The notes under the pieces were generated by a model, which was given only the letters and a program-made list of their open reading frames with translations, searched no databases and had not been told where the DNA came from. Below, piece by piece: positions 1 through 11,921 of a DNA stretch of 64,000 nucleotides (the stretch's first letter is position 1; each line of letters begins with the position of its first letter). The translations under genes and the position numbers were made by a program. Origin of the DNA: Dipodascopsis uninucleata var. uninucleata (lineage: Eukaryota; Ascomycota; Lipomycetes; Lipomycetales; Lipomycetaceae); the NCBI GenBank assembly GCA_030568195.1, contig JAJLTO010000016.1, positions 1 to 64,000 on the forward strand. The letters are read 5' to 3'.

Positions 1-125
1 GTAACCCTATGTAACCCTATGTAACCCTATGTAACCCTATGTAACCCTATGTAACCCTATGTAACCCTATGTAACCCTATGTAACCCTATGTAACCCTAT
101 GTAACCCTATGTAACCCTATGTAAC
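1..125. repeat. Telomere: tandem 10-base repeat
   Basis: Twelve perfect copies of GTAACCCTAT (1-120) followed by GTAAC (121-125), after which the sequence becomes unique. Read outward, the G-rich strand is ATAGGGTTAC repeated. The array sits exactly at the window end with the C-rich strand on top, as expected for a left chromosome end. Yarrowia lipolytica is known to have a 10-base repeat with a GGGTTA core, so the unit fits a Dipodascales-type yeast. The species assignment is inference. Confidence 0.97.
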
Positions 126-149
126 TGCCGCTCAAATACCCACCTCTTC

Positions 150-350
150 TTTTTGTTCTGTACTTTCTTCAAATCCCTGAAGAGATCCCGAAAACAAATT
201 CTAGAACGCGTCTTGCTTCGTGTGCGAGTGAAAGAATCGCGAATATTTACCTAAAACAAATACATCTATTGCTATAATATCAACCACCTTTTCGATCTAT
301 CTTCCTCTCCTATGTCTTTTTATTTATATAATCCTATGTAACCTTATAAA
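150..350 (+). repeat. Subtelomeric diverged repeat, copy A
   Basis: This stretch aligns by eye with 1505-1690. The shared blocks, in order, are TCTGTAC-TT, TCAAATCCCTGAA, CCCGAAAAC-AA, TTGCTT, a G-GTGAAA-AAT block and a CTTCCTCT block. Both copies end in a telomere-like string (here ATCCTATGTAACC at 331-343). It is a degenerate subtelomeric repeat directly inside the telomere. No coding potential was seen. Confidence 0.7.
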
Positions 351-1504
351 AGGAGAGATAAGCAAGAACAGGAAGAAACCAAAACGATAAAACAACTTTG
401 GGTCGTCACAGCCTGAGAGACATTTTGCGTACATGAATAATACTAACTCCACATATATACCGGAGCCACCAAAGCAACACATTCGATTACACACCCATTT
501 TCGAATCATTTAGGTCTGTTAACTTCTCACCAATTGGACAGAAGTACAATTCAAGACTAGACGACGACTATCGAGATTATTTCTACGCCCTCTCGTCAAT
601 CTATACAAATACCACTATAAAAGATCTGTCAAAATCAAAGAAACCCTACAACATGTACAAACGGCAATGGATCTTATGAAACCTCTCAAGAATGTTACAA
701 TAAAACTGCCTATTGGAAAAACACATAGTCCAACAATAATAGAAATGGCTGAGTAACTGAATAAAAGACTATACATGGAGCACGTACAAATGCTGAATAT
801 CAAAATAGAATATTCAGAAACACTTACTAATAACTTCTACGACATTACTACGACATTATTCAATATTTAGAATACAAAGTTAGATCAAATTTGGAACAAT
901 TTGGGAAAAACAAGGAAATCAAACCGCCGAAGGGTTCTTACTCAGTATATTAAATCAACCTGCAGTAAATATCCAAAGGGTTGGTATATAAAAGTATACA
1001 AAAAACCAGTTGAATGAAAGCAAAAAGAAAAAGATGGAGATGGATTTGACAGAATCATCCCAGTTCTGCATCAGAGTATCGAGAAAACAATCAAGAAATT
1101 GATAAAATCTGAACTCAATACAAAAGTACGAAAGAACGCGAATCCCGGCAAAACTTAGATCGACAACAAAAAAGACAAAAAAAAATATGAAAAAGGAAAT
1201 GAAGCTTATTCATTTCGTAAGAACCGGCAAACAAACACACACAAACAAGAGACAGCACTACAAAGAGCTATAAAACTAACCAAAATCGCGAAAAAGCAGA
1301 AACGGCCAAGATTTTCCAAGAAAAACCCGCTTTCGTACCCAAACGAAATCATACACGAACGAAATAAGAAGGCGTTGCTATATTTCAATAACATGAATAG
1401 CTCAATCCTATATATTTATAGGGGTTGAAGTTTAAAATCAAGCATCCTACTACAATCACCACCAGTTGATTCAAGAAATTCAATACTCACATTCTGTCCT
1501 TCTT
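351..1504. other. Subtelomeric spacer without recognisable genes
   Basis: AT-rich, purine-rich sequence on the top strand between repeat copies A and B. Only short open frames of about 60 codons occur on the minus strand. They have low-complexity hydrophobic translations and no recognisable family. I see no gene here. Confidence 0.6.
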
Positions 1505-1690
1505 CCAAAAATCTGTACATTTTCTCAAATCCCTGAACACACCCCGAAAACCAACTCTTACATGCCTGTTGCTTTCTATACGGGTGAAACAATATTAGCC
1601 TTCATAGCTAAACACTCTGTTAGCTAATATAACTTTTTTTGCTGATTCTTCCTCTATATTTTACTGTTTAATCCTAAGTAACCCATACCT
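1505..1690 (+). repeat. Subtelomeric diverged repeat, copy B
   Basis: Second copy of the element at 150-350, in the same orientation. The matching blocks appear in the same order and end in ATCCTAAGTAACCC (1671-1684), a mutated telomere motif. The spacing and the telomere-like end suggest that an older chromosome end was buried by later addition of subtelomeric DNA. Confidence 0.65.
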
Positions 1691-2045
1691 TATACTTCCC
1701 CGCCCAACCATACCTACGTATCCCTAACCTCTGCGTATTTTGTTCTCACACCTTTTTAAATCCGTCCTCAATTCACTACACGCACCTCAGTTCTCGGAAC
1801 ATATTCATGCCGTCCGTTCCTTTATAATATAGAATACCATCCATCTCCTCATGTACTCACTAGTCTCTGACCTTTAACTCGTTCACTGTATTTACTCATC
1901 TTATCATTTACTTCATCTGAAACTAAACACTTAAACCTTCCTCACTGTGAGAGAATATACACAACTCTGCCTTATACTAGGCCCAGCTCAATTTATAACT
2001 AATAATATCTTGCCTCAACTTTATCCTGTCCCGTAATCCTCTACA
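1691..2045. promoter_or_regulatory. Upstream region of the first SDR gene
   Basis: C/T-rich non-coding sequence leading to the ATG at 2046. An AT-rich patch with TTTATAACTAATAATATC lies about 50 bases upstream of the start and could act as a TATA region. No operator-like repeat was recognised. Confidence 0.35.
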
Positions 2046-3122
2046 ATGGTTTCTATCGACTTAATCAGGCAGTCCAATGCTCATATCTCTACTACTTTTC
2101 CTGCCGGTCTTGTGGCTCTTTTCGTTGGTGCCACAAGTGGCATAGGAGAGCATAGTCTGAAAGCATTTGCAAAGTACTTTAACAAACCTCGCGTATATTT
2201 CATCGGTCGCTCACAGGAAGCCGGCAATCGAATCGTGAGCGAGTGTAAGGCTATCAACTCCGCTGGAGAATATATATTCATTAAATGTGACATCACTTCA
2301 CTCAAAAGAATAGATAAGGTCTGTCAGGACATAAAAAATAAGGAGACCACACTTAATCTGCTTTTTATCTCTGCTGGAACTCTCGCAAACGGCAGTACGT
2401 TTAATTTTAAGTCTTTGCTTGGTGTATGACTTACTGATATCTCTTTTTTACTTTTTCTAGAGACCGAAGAAGGTCTGCACTTGTCAGTGGCTGTCGTCTA
2501 TTATTGCAGACTGCGATTCATCGTTAACATGATCCCATTGTTGCGGAAAGCCAGTCATCTCCGCAGAGTTGTAAACGCATTTGTTGGTGCTCACGAAGGT
2601 CCAATCGACATACGCGACATTCAAAGTTGGAATATTCCATTGACTGCATATCGTGGACAACATGCGTCGATGTTAACCTTGATGCTAGAAGTAATCGCCC
2701 GTAGCGCACCTGAGGTCACATTTATTCATGACTTCCCAGGTGTTGTGAAGTCAGGTTTGCTAAGAGACGCCACCGGTATTATCATGTTACTCTTCAAAGC
2801 ATATTTTACTGTCGTTGGTCCCTTTGTCTATATGTCTGGCGAGGAATGTGGAGATCGGCAACTGTTCTTCGCAACTAGCTCAAGATACCTATCTAGCTCA
2901 GGAGTTGCGTGCGGCGTGCCGATGACAGATGGGATAACTACTGCTACCGCAACGAACAGTACTGTCGGTGGTGGCGTATATTCCATCAACTCCGATGGAG
3001 AACCTGCTAGTGCCAAAGTGACTACTCTCTTAAATGATTTGAGAAAAAATGGAACTGTTGATGCATTATGCGATGATGTAGAGACGATCTTTACAGCTAT
3101 CACTGGGAGCAAAGCTATTTAA
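2046..3122 (+). CDS. Short-chain dehydrogenase/reductase, fungal type, one intron
   Basis: Predicted NAD(P)-dependent oxidoreductase of the SDR superfamily; the substrate is unknown. I read two exons, 2046-2394 and 2461-3122, with a 66-nt intron (GTACGT donor, TACTGAT branch-like site, TAG acceptor). They give 336 residues. The join restores the motif K-TEEGLHLSVAVVYYCRLRF, which matches the E-T-x-EGLD...YYSR-RF signature of a family of fungal SDR-like proteins. That match is why this donor was preferred to a later one. The nucleotide-binding loop is GATSGIG (residues 28-34). A classical YxxxK catalytic pair is not obvious, as is common in this subfamily. The codon at the conserved Leu of EGL is CTG, so CTG is read as Leu. 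It is the gene nearest the telomere. Confidence 0.8.
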
Positions 3123-3547
3123 ATTTTTATTCTCTTGGAGCAGAGTTTCTTGTAAGATTGTATGTTCATCTAAATATAAACGAATAACTTTTAAATACTG
3201 TGATCCTTTTTTCAGCATTAAAGCCTTGATTACTCTTTAACATAAAAAATTACAACTTTAGGTTTCGCAAATTGCTTGCTGCAGTACAAATACCAGATTT
3301 CTGAATATCAAATTGAGGGCGTGCTACGTAGCCTAAATTACTCATCTATTGATTTATAAATAGGGCGCATGTAATAGAACGCTACAAATGCTGCGGCTGA
3401 AGAGACCGTGATAAAGCATTCTACTCACAAAGCATTCAAATCACCGTATTTGATAATCTTATATAGAATTTTCCTTAAATATTACAATAACTGGTACGAT
3501 AGCTGACATTCCAAGATAATGGGGCCTCCTCAGGACTTTTTAAAACA
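3123..3547. other. Intergenic region
   Basis: AT-rich sequence between the SDR gene and the WD40-like gene, both on the plus strand. It should hold the terminator of the first and the promoter of the second. No distinct motif was recognised. Confidence 0.5.
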
Positions 3548-4930
3548 ATGAACATATCAAGCGTATTACATGACTTTCAGCTTAATAACGAGCCACCGTC
3601 ATGGGCAGACGGTAATCCTCTATCATGGGGAAATGAAATCTCCAAGCTACAGTTCGTCGAAGAGGCTACAGCAGCTGCAATAAGCAAAGATTCACGGCTG
3701 CTAGCTATAGCTCTTTTGTCGCGTATCCTTATATATGCTCTATCTGACTTAACGCTCTTGAACGAGCTTGTGGGTCATCACGGATATATCAGTCATCTAG
3801 AGTTTAATGTACACCCACTTCACTCGGATCATTACATATTACTATCTTATGCTGACTATTTTCGTAAGGAAATTTCTCAATTTGATAATATTATTATTTG
3901 GGAGATTGATTCTCTTGGACAACGGCTATGTGGAGAAACAAGCATCGCAGAATTCAGTGTTCAGAATCTAACAGAGAAGTCTTTGATTTCTCTTCACGGT
4001 GAAATCAATGATGAATCATTTTACGCTGCTGACTGTATTAATGAGGACAAGTTGTATGAAAATATTTATGATAACCTCATAAATGCAAGAAGTAAATATC
4101 TTACAAGAGATCTGATTACACTCCGAGGATTGATCTTGACGGAATCTGCCACTACTATTGCTGATGACGGTCGATTAGTTTTATACAGTGGAGAAGATAG
4201 GACGAAAACGATTGCATTTGATATTCTTTACCGCCGTGAAAGATTTATACTTACTGAAGGACCCAAGGATGGAGCTATAGGCTTTAATAATATAGCTATC
4301 AGTCCGGATTCTCACATAATTGCATATGCCAGAGACAAAAACACGCTAGCTATAGTAGATTCGCGATCTGGCACTTCATTGATCGATATCGAAGAAGACT
4401 ATGACATTGGCGCTTCCATAGCATTTTCGCAGGACTCTCAATATATAGCTTATAGTTCTGTTCGAGTAGCCCTAATAATTAGAAGAGTTAGTGACGGCAG
4501 TTTAATTTTTAAAGGTCCCACGAGTAAATCATACCTTTTTGTCACCGGCTTGCACTGGAATCCTTCAGGTACTTTGATTGCTTTCAAGATGTGCGGGACA
4601 CTCTACATCTGGGATAGCTGTTCTGGTAAGCTCGTTCAGCGATGGAAGCTGAAAATCGATGATATGATGTTATTAAACTACTTTGGACCGAGTGGGATTC
4701 AGTGGCCAGGCAACAAGATAGCTTTCAAAAGCATAGACTGGGCGGTAAATGTATACGATATGGTCGAAAATATGGCGTGGAGATTTTATCCTGGTATTGA
4801 AACCTCTGGTTATCAATTAACTGATAATCAGCTAAAAAATTTGCAGAATCAGCTACATTATTTGCCGAGTCGCAATCAGTTGTTGTCTATAGATCTAGAT
4901 GGTGCCTTAAGGTTTTGGCAAGTTGAATAA
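3548..4930 (+). CDS. WD40-repeat-like protein of unknown function
   Basis: An uninterrupted frame of 460 residues starting at an ATG. Weak WD40/beta-propeller signatures recur along it: blocks such as AISKDSRLLAIAL, NIAISPDSHIIAYARDKN, IAFSQDSQYIAYSS and LHWNPSGTLIAFK. Each of these ends near an I-W or L-x-I-W-D strand (IIIWEIDS, LYIWDSC, LRFWQVE). About six or seven blades can be guessed. There is no signal peptide, membrane helix or added catalytic domain. Such proteins are usually scaffolds. Partner and process cannot be told from the sequence. The translation has no lesions, so it is probably expressed despite lying close to the telomere. Confidence 0.7.
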   Translation: MNISSVLHDFQLNNEPPSWADGNPLSWGNEISKLQFVEEATAAAISKDSRLLAIALLSRILIYALSDLTLLNELVGHHGYISHLEFNVHPLHSDHYILLSYADYFRKEISQFDNIIIWEIDSLGQRLCGETSIAEFSVQNLTEKSLISLHGEINDESFYAADCINEDKLYENIYDNLINARSKYLTRDLITLRGLILTESATTIADDGRLVLYSGEDRTKTIAFDILYRRERFILTEGPKDGAIGFNNIAISPDSHIIAYARDKNTLAIVDSRSGTSLIDIEEDYDIGASIAFSQDSQYIAYSSVRVALIIRRVSDGSLIFKGPTSKSYLFVTGLHWNPSGTLIAFKMCGTLYIWDSCSGKLVQRWKLKIDDMMLLNYFGPSGIQWPGNKIAFKSIDWAVNVYDMVENMAWRFYPGIETSGYQLTDNQLKNLQNQLHYLPSRNQLLSIDLDGALRFWQVE

Positions 4931-7900
4931 TTATGCTATATATGACGCTCTCGGAACACAATCTAGTGATTTCAAAGACCTGATTAGCTGCGATGGCGCA
5001 CTAATTACTTTTGAATAAGTAGATAGATATAAAACGCTCATTTATCTCACAATTGCTCTCTTTTTTTTATGATAGCTAAATTTCAAACTTATTCAAACTC
5101 GAATTACATGTCATCAAAATATCTGGCATATGATTCTTTCTCCTATTTGACAGACGTCAATTTCTTTCTCATTCCACAGCTTTGACAACCTCACAGATCA
5201 ACACAATGTATCTTCGCTATCAATCATATCAGTAGCTAATCGAACATGCTATTTAATGTGCCTGCCACTTCGTTATTTAACTTGCATCTTATAGTCACAT
5301 GCTTTTATTACTCCTGTGCTCTTACAAGTCAGATTTAGGATGGATCGCAGCATTTGCCACTTTGTACCCGTTGTCAGCTCAATTGTATTATTAAGTATGA
5401 ATGCTCGAGCTACCACCACAGACGGATAGTACGTAGCCCTGCTTTCACCTGAATGTGACAAGGCCATGACTGATCTATTCCTCTCGAATAAGTCGGCTCA
5501 TATTCCGGCTGAAATCGGTAGAAATCACAAAGTCCAAGCTTTAGAAATATTATTGTAATATACTGATTGCAATTTAGTATGTAATTCCTGTTCTTCTGAA
5601 TAGAGATCCTGAATAGCAGTGGAGGATTTGGAATACATTATATTTTATGGGCGCATTTTCTAAGTTCTACTTATCTCGCTATAGTTATGCATGGCTTAGC
5701 CTTTAGTTATTATATTCACAGACAGTATAGTAATCTTTACTGTCTTGGCAGCTCCAGACGTTTGATCTGTCGCTGTTGTAGGATAGATACTTCAGCCTCA
5801 CCAGATTTAGCATCTTAGTATTCTTCCATCGTGCTCACCATGAAATTTACTATTTGATCGATATCCGGAAATCATAGCATGAATAATAATACCAGCACAG
5901 TAGATCGATATTTCTCAAATTTAATAAGACGTATTATTTTGTTTAATGTGATCGCAGTAATTATACAGCCATCCAAAGTTTCTAACTCTATTATAACCGT
6001 GTTGTGATCTCTAACTTGCGAAACTGGAATATAGTTGCCATGTCTCTACCAGAAGGGCACGGCACTTCATATACATGGTTAAAAGCACAATTGACTGTCG
6101 CTCATTAGCAAGTGCAGACTCTCGATGAATTCTACAGTTTAATATTGTCAACCTAATATATCTGCATTTTGTCTGAAGACCGTGATATTAACTATTAATA
6201 CTACACTTGCAAGGAAGTGAAACTGATCATTTTATTTCTGTTGATATTATTAAATAATATACTCAATAGTGTTAGTAAAGCAGACTTGAAGTGCCTCGGT
6301 CCAGATTTGCTCCATCAATATTGTCATTGGCATAGAAGTAGCAAGCAATTCTGGTGCTTTTAGAGGTGTTAACAGTATTTTAAAAAACACACGCACGGAT
6401 CTAGATTACGAGAAAGCCTTGCAGTAAAAAAAAGAACGATGGTTGTCGCAGAAACAGTTCTAAAATACATCGGAGAGAAGCGCCATTCACAATAGCTATA
6501 TATTTTTGAGAGATTGGGCTGGCATCGGTGGAACAAGCACCAGATAGAGTAGCCAAACCTCGATCTTTCGCACAGGAGTTAGCCCCATGAAATTTGGTGG
6601 CACCTACCTTGCCTCAATACACAGTATATCCGTCACCAGATGCGGCAAACGAAGAGATAGGAGCTGCCTCGCTGATTCATAACCCAGACCAGTGTTTGAG
6701 CTATTTATAATTGCATATTTGCTATGTACGTCTAGATATTTATATTTAGTCAAAGATATAGGTCCGTGAGTGATTTTTGATCAAGAACAGGACCAAATTC
6801 TTTGTCCTACTAGTCATATCATCTGAGAAATCTCCTACAAGTCTAGGTCATAATTACGCTTCTAACACGAGAGCATTCTAGACCTTATGCCCCAAAGGAA
6901 ATTTTTTTCGAATGCTTTGGGATTACGCTTAGCAAAATGTGAAAAGCGTTTGGAAACCCAAGTACGAAGTCGAGAGTATTTTCGTGTTTGAAACTAATTA
7001 ATGACGTTACATAGCCGTATATCTACAGTATATCGGTGGTAATTTAGATTATGTTATTTGCAAAAGCTTATGAAACGCGGTGTGCTCAATTTTTTCGGCT
7101 CCCTGCTGTGAAATTCTCTGATTATTATGGGCTTTGAGTGTAGTAAGTACTGTCGTCGTGAAGAGTTATCAAAACTCCAGCATTTATCTTAATTTCACTT
7201 TACCTTGAGACCCATAAATACAACTTATATGTGAAAACTTAAAACAGAACAAAACGAGCTGTCAATGAAAAGTCAATTACTTGGAATAGGGCTCACCTAT
7301 TAGCCCTCTCATCTGTCTGCTCCCAGATAGCTATAGCCTTCGCGGTAACTAGCTTGGAAGTGCAGCATGTTCACCGTGTATGAGGTCCGTTAACCGGCAT
7401 TCTTCCTCTGCCTTGCGCTACAGGTATGTGACAGACTATTTGTTTCTTCTGCAGCACTGCCAGTTTGAGCACTTTCATATTGAATAAACAGGTTAATGTT
7501 TAAATTCTACTTAGAGATGCGCCATGCAGTATCAAAGGCATATTTTGAAGTTGATTTATATGTGGCATTTAATAGTATCGAGAATCTCATGTAAACTTTT
7601 GAAATAGAGCTCCCAGTATTGTGAATCATCGTATAAGCATCTCTTAAGTGCGTATATTCTCTAGAATGCACTAATCGTAGCCCTTTAATCAGTGTATATA
7701 GCTCTATCAGGCTCATAAGTAGCAAATTTACTACTGATTTGCCAAATGGAACGGCTATCGTAAGGCAAGCATGTGGCTAAATTAATCTCTTCTAACCCTA
7801 TTATTTGTTACAAGGCTCTATAAGCGATTTCTGGATATATTCAAATGGCTATATTTAAGTTATTTCACTATTCTTCTGCGCGTTCTTCTTCGCTTTGGAG

Positions 7901-10313
7901 ATCCCCGAAATCCAATTATTACAAGCGCATGCTGCTTAACATCGGAACGAAGATTCTTACTTAAAGCCCCTAATATACTGATATTTTACTTTAACTCTAT
8001 CGTTTCCGAGTGGAAATATCCTCTGAAGTTCGCAGACCAAAATAACACCAGGGATACTTGCTCGGATGCAAAGTTCAGCAGCGGCTTTTTGATACAGCTA
8101 CGGGAAGTGGCGGAAGCTGGATGCTGCTTTTCCTGCCAAGACTCTAGTCTAGGAAAACACAGCAACATTAGCGCAAAGCACGAGAATACAAATTCCTCTG
8201 TAATACATCTTTAGAAGATTCCATACTCCGCAATGCCCTCTTTTCTTTAGCATCGCGAGTCCTCAGGCTTGCCGCTATATAATTCAATGCTGTCTAGGAA
8301 GTGCCGGCTATAATATCCACTCTTGCCCAGGAAACCGCACTCCATGCTCTCCGGTAGCCGGCCGATTGTTGGCATAATAACAGGGAATTTTATAGCTCTC
8401 CAGCTGCTCAAAATAGACGAGTTCACGGCATCTTACTGCTGCATAAAAACGACAAGTGGGGAAGCGTTTAGCTCATTTAAGTTTAAAGAACTTGCATTTA
8501 ATGTAAATGTCGCTAACCACAGAATTACACTAGTAAATCTTCTTCGTGCGTATCAGTCAAACTAAACCACTCATTGCAAGTCCAAGGCATCCATAGAACA
8601 TGCCTACAGAAGCGGGGTTTGACCATTGTGATGCAGATGAAAGAAGGTGTGATTATGGTAGGTTGATATACAAAGGATGACAGCGAAGGAATAGTAGTCA
8701 CATGCTTTGTACTAGTCATTTATATAAATAATATAGAGAACAGAGCATTGAAACAACCTTCCTTACGCTGCCTAGCTACGGAGAGCGTGATTTTCAAAAT
8801 CCTTTCCCGCCGCCAACTAACCTATAAAACTCAAACTCTTCAAGGACTGCCTGCTTTGGATTAGCATTATACCGCTAGAGAGACGAGCTAGGCATATACC
8901 ATACACTATCTCTTAAAGCAGCAGAAATACTTAGATCCTCTTGGGCCGCTCCTCCCTCAGCTCGGCTTGCTATCCTCATTCAGCTGCGTGAAGCCCACAC
9001 AGTCTGTAAACAGACTTCAATCCGCCATTGGCGAGTATTGCTACCTGTAGATAGCTTGTGTCCCATTGCCGTCAGCTCGCATGTTTGACTACAAGTTGAG
9101 TATGCCGAGAGATAAGCTTTGATATTTTCTGCCTTGCTATGATCATACTGTTGCTCTTACGTTGCTATCTAAAGACTTCTAGGAGAACTTTAGTGGGGCG
9201 CCGGTATCAGAGAGATCATCTAATTATCCCTCAATTTTAGACAGCTTCCCCCCTCCACCCCCACGCTCCTCACGCTTCTTTCCCCAGCAATGGATATAGA
9301 GGAGCCGACAGCTCTCACAGAGTGTACTGTTATCACAGTATGCCTACTATTTCTCCTGCGACTCTGCACATAGCACACCAAAGTGAGATCCAAACTACTT
9401 TGGCCGAGCGCAGCCGACTACTTCTCTTCAAATAAAGACTTTTGTGGGGCTATACCTTACTGACATATCTAGATAATTACACTGCGAAAGCAAACGCTAT
9501 TCGCAAGGTGCCTGAGTTAGTGCAATTTTCGCAATTTCTAGTCAATCGAGTGCTAGAAACACTCTAAATCTAATTAGAAAGATCCTGCAGAATATGATAT
9601 ACTACACTTCTGTGATTTCCCCATGTTTCCTTTATGCGAAGTAGCTCTCTGACGATCTGACGATTAGCCTCTTATCCGCGTACTGTGGCTCATGTCATAG
9701 CCCAGTAATTGATCACCTGTTCGATAGCTGTCCTGTTCGTAATGTTCGTAAATGTATCAAAGGAGGCTCCGATGCAGAGTCCTCCGCATCTTGATCCATT
9801 CTGGGCCTAAAAAGGTAACGATCCCGCTAGAGGAAGTCGTCCGGAGACGAATACCGTTATGTTGCCACTATCTGATTATGGTAGTAGAGTCGCAAAAATA
9901 TACGTCTTAATAGACCTAGCTACTAGACTATTTAGGGTTTAGGTGCATTTAAACTCATACGAAACAACTCCGGTATATAATATACCCCGCAATTTAGCCC
10001 AATAGCCAGAGAGAAGGTCTTAGCGGGTTAGCATGATCTCTTGCCTAACTTTAGCCATACATGCTCTAAGAGAGAAGTATTAGACTCCCCGGGAAACAAA
10101 AACAAAAAAGAAAAGAGAAAGAGTAGGAGTATGGAGAAATATAGCGAAACACCGGAAAATAAGTACCAGGGACCGACCCACTAATTTCGCATCTTGTTCT
10201 TCAGTTTATGAGCATAATCCAAAGGCTAGTTACTATAAAGTCCTCTCTCCAGTACTATTATACAGCATATTCCTTACAATTTACTACTTCTAATCTACAG
10301 TTGTCAAATAGAA
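4931..10313. other. Long gene-poor subtelomeric stretch
   Basis: About 5.4 kb with no convincing gene. It contains the possible third copy of the subtelomeric repeat (about 7870-7965), a stretch of higher GC between about 8.2 and 9.9 kb, and a strongly C/T-rich tract at about 9243-9295. On the minus strand around 6.2-6.7 kb a few protein-like frames of 30-50 codons are interrupted by stops and could be a decayed gene, but I recognise no family. The last 300 bases are the promoter of the transporter gene, with a TATATAATATA patch near 9973. Confidence 0.5.
7870..7965 (+). repeat. Possible third copy (C) of the subtelomeric repeat
   Basis: A short block reads GATCCCCGAAATCCAATT, then TTACAAGC and TGCTGCTT. 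It keeps the order of the central part of copies A and B. The flanks are too diverged to align by eye, so this copy is tentative. Confidence 0.35.
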
Positions 10314-11921
10314 ATGGCTGGTGGCGGTGCTACTCTCACCGAGGCGGTCACCATCAACCGTGTTGAAGCTCCGGTTACCTTCAAAGCGTACATGATGTGT
10401 GCTTTCGCAGCGTTTGGTGGTATCTTCTTCGGTTACGACTCTGGATACATCAGCGGTGTCATGGGTATGGATTATGTTATTCATATGCTCACAGGTCTTG
10501 ATAAAGATTCTGTTTCTTCTGATAGCTACGTTCTTCCTTCATGGAAAAAGTCTTTGATTACATCTATTCTCTCTGCTGGTACTTTTTTTGGTGCACTTAT
10601 TGCAGGCGATCTTGCCGACTACTTTGGTCGGAGATTCACTATCATCTCTGGTTGCTCAGTGTTCATTGTTGGTGTTATCTTGCAGACAGCTTCTTCCTCG
10701 CTAGGTCTTCTCGTTGCTGGCCGTCTCGTTGCTGGATTCGGTGTTGGTTTCGTCTCTGCAATCATCATTCTTTACATGTCTGAGATTGCTCCACGAAAGT
10801 TCCGCGGTACTCTTGTCTCTGGCTACATGTTTTGTGTAACTATAGGCATGTTACTAGCTTCCTGCGTTGACTACGCTTCCGAGAAGCGTCAGGACTCTGG
10901 ATCTTATAGGATTCCTATTGCTCTTCAAATGGCTTGGGCTATCATCCTTGCTTTTGGTCTCTTTTTACTTCCAGAATCACCTCGTTATTACGTGAAAAAG
11001 GACCGTTTAGAAGATGCTGTACGTGTCTTGGCACGGCTTCGTGGTCAGCCTCCTGACTCTGAGTATGTCCAGCAAGAACTTATGGAAATTGTTGCTAATA
11101 ATGAGTATGAGCTTCAATTAACTCCGCAAGGAGGATATTTTGAGAGCTGGAAGCATTGTTTCTCAGGATCACTAAGAAATCCTAGTAGCAATTTGCGACG
11201 AACTATTCTTGGTACTTCCGTGCAGATGATGCAGCAATGGACCGGCATCAATTTCATCTTCTATTTTGGTACAACTTTCTTCCAGGAGCTCGGAACTATC
11301 AATAATTCATTTCTTATTAGTCTTATTACGACCTTGGTCAATGTTTTCTCTACTCCAATCTCTTTCTGGACTATTGAGAGGTTTGGTCGTCGAGCACTCA
11401 TGATCTACGGTGCCCTAGGCATGCTTATTTGCGAGTTTGTCATTGCCATTGTTGGTGTCACCGATGGTAGCAACCCGGCTGCTGTAAAGGCCATGATTTC
11501 TTTCATTTGCATCTACGTTTTCTTTTTTGCGTCAACCTGGGGACCTGGTGGTTGGGTTGTCATTGGTGAAATTTTTCCTCTACCAATTCGATCTCGCGGT
11601 GTTGCGCTTTCCACTGCTTCTAACTGGCTCTGGAACTGTATCATAGCTGTCATTACCCCGTATATGGTTGGTACAGACCAGGCTAATCTTGGTGCTCGTG
11701 TCTTCTTTATCTGGGGAGCTCTCTGCACTTGCTGTTTTGTCTATGCCTACTTCTTAGTTTATGAGACCAAGGGTCTTACTCTCGAACAGGTTGACAAGAT
11801 GATGGAGGAATGTTCTCCTAGGACATCTAGCAAGTGGAAACCAACTTCGACTTTCTCTGTCGAAATGGGTCTTTCTGATAAGAAGATTGATGCAGTTTCT
11901 CTTCAGGAAGAAAAGGTTTAA
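10314..11921 (+). CDS. MFS hexose transporter, high-affinity glucose transporter family
   Basis: A 535-residue proton- or facilitated-type sugar porter of the major facilitator superfamily, predicted in the plasma membrane with 12 membrane segments. Family signatures in order: GGIFFGYDSGYISGVMGM in TM1, the loop DYFGRRFTI after TM2, a G-R-L-V-A-G-F-G-V-G-F motif, PESPRYYVKK at the start of the central loop, QQWTGINFIFYFG in TM7, ERFGRRALMIYG and a final YETKGLTLEQVD. These, with the N-terminal PVTFKAYMM block, fit the fungal high-affinity glucose/hexose transporters (HGT/MstC/RAG1-like). Pyrimidine-ending codons prevail, more than in neighbouring genes, which suggests strong expression. No intron is needed and the length is typical. 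The exact sugar cannot be told. Confidence 0.93.
   Translation: MAGGGATLTEAVTINRVEAPVTFKAYMMCAFAAFGGIFFGYDSGYISGVMGMDYVIHMLTGLDKDSVSSDSYVLPSWKKSLITSILSAGTFFGALIAGDLADYFGRRFTIISGCSVFIVGVILQTASSSLGLLVAGRLVAGFGVGFVSAIIILYMSEIAPRKFRGTLVSGYMFCVTIGMLLASCVDYASEKRQDSGSYRIPIALQMAWAIILAFGLFLLPESPRYYVKKDRLEDAVRVLARLRGQPPDSEYVQQELMEIVANNEYELQLTPQGGYFESWKHCFSGSLRNPSSNLRRTILGTSVQMMQQWTGINFIFYFGTTFFQELGTINNSFLISLITTLVNVFSTPISFWTIERFGRRALMIYGALGMLICEFVIAIVGVTDGSNPAAVKAMISFICIYVFFFASTWGPGGWVVIGEIFPLPIRSRGVALSTASNWLWNCIIAVITPYMVGTDQANLGARVFFIWGALCTCCFVYAYFLVYETKGLTLEQVDKMMEECSPRTSSKWKPTSTFSVEMGLSDKKIDAVSLQEEKV

Noticed and set aside
8750-9900. GC-richer block as a decayed mobile element
   Set aside because: No terminal repeats, target duplications or element-encoded protein motifs could be recognised.
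10541-10783. Second open frame inside the hexose transporter
   Set aside because: A shadow of the strongly biased coding sequence, Cys/Trp-rich and without a family.
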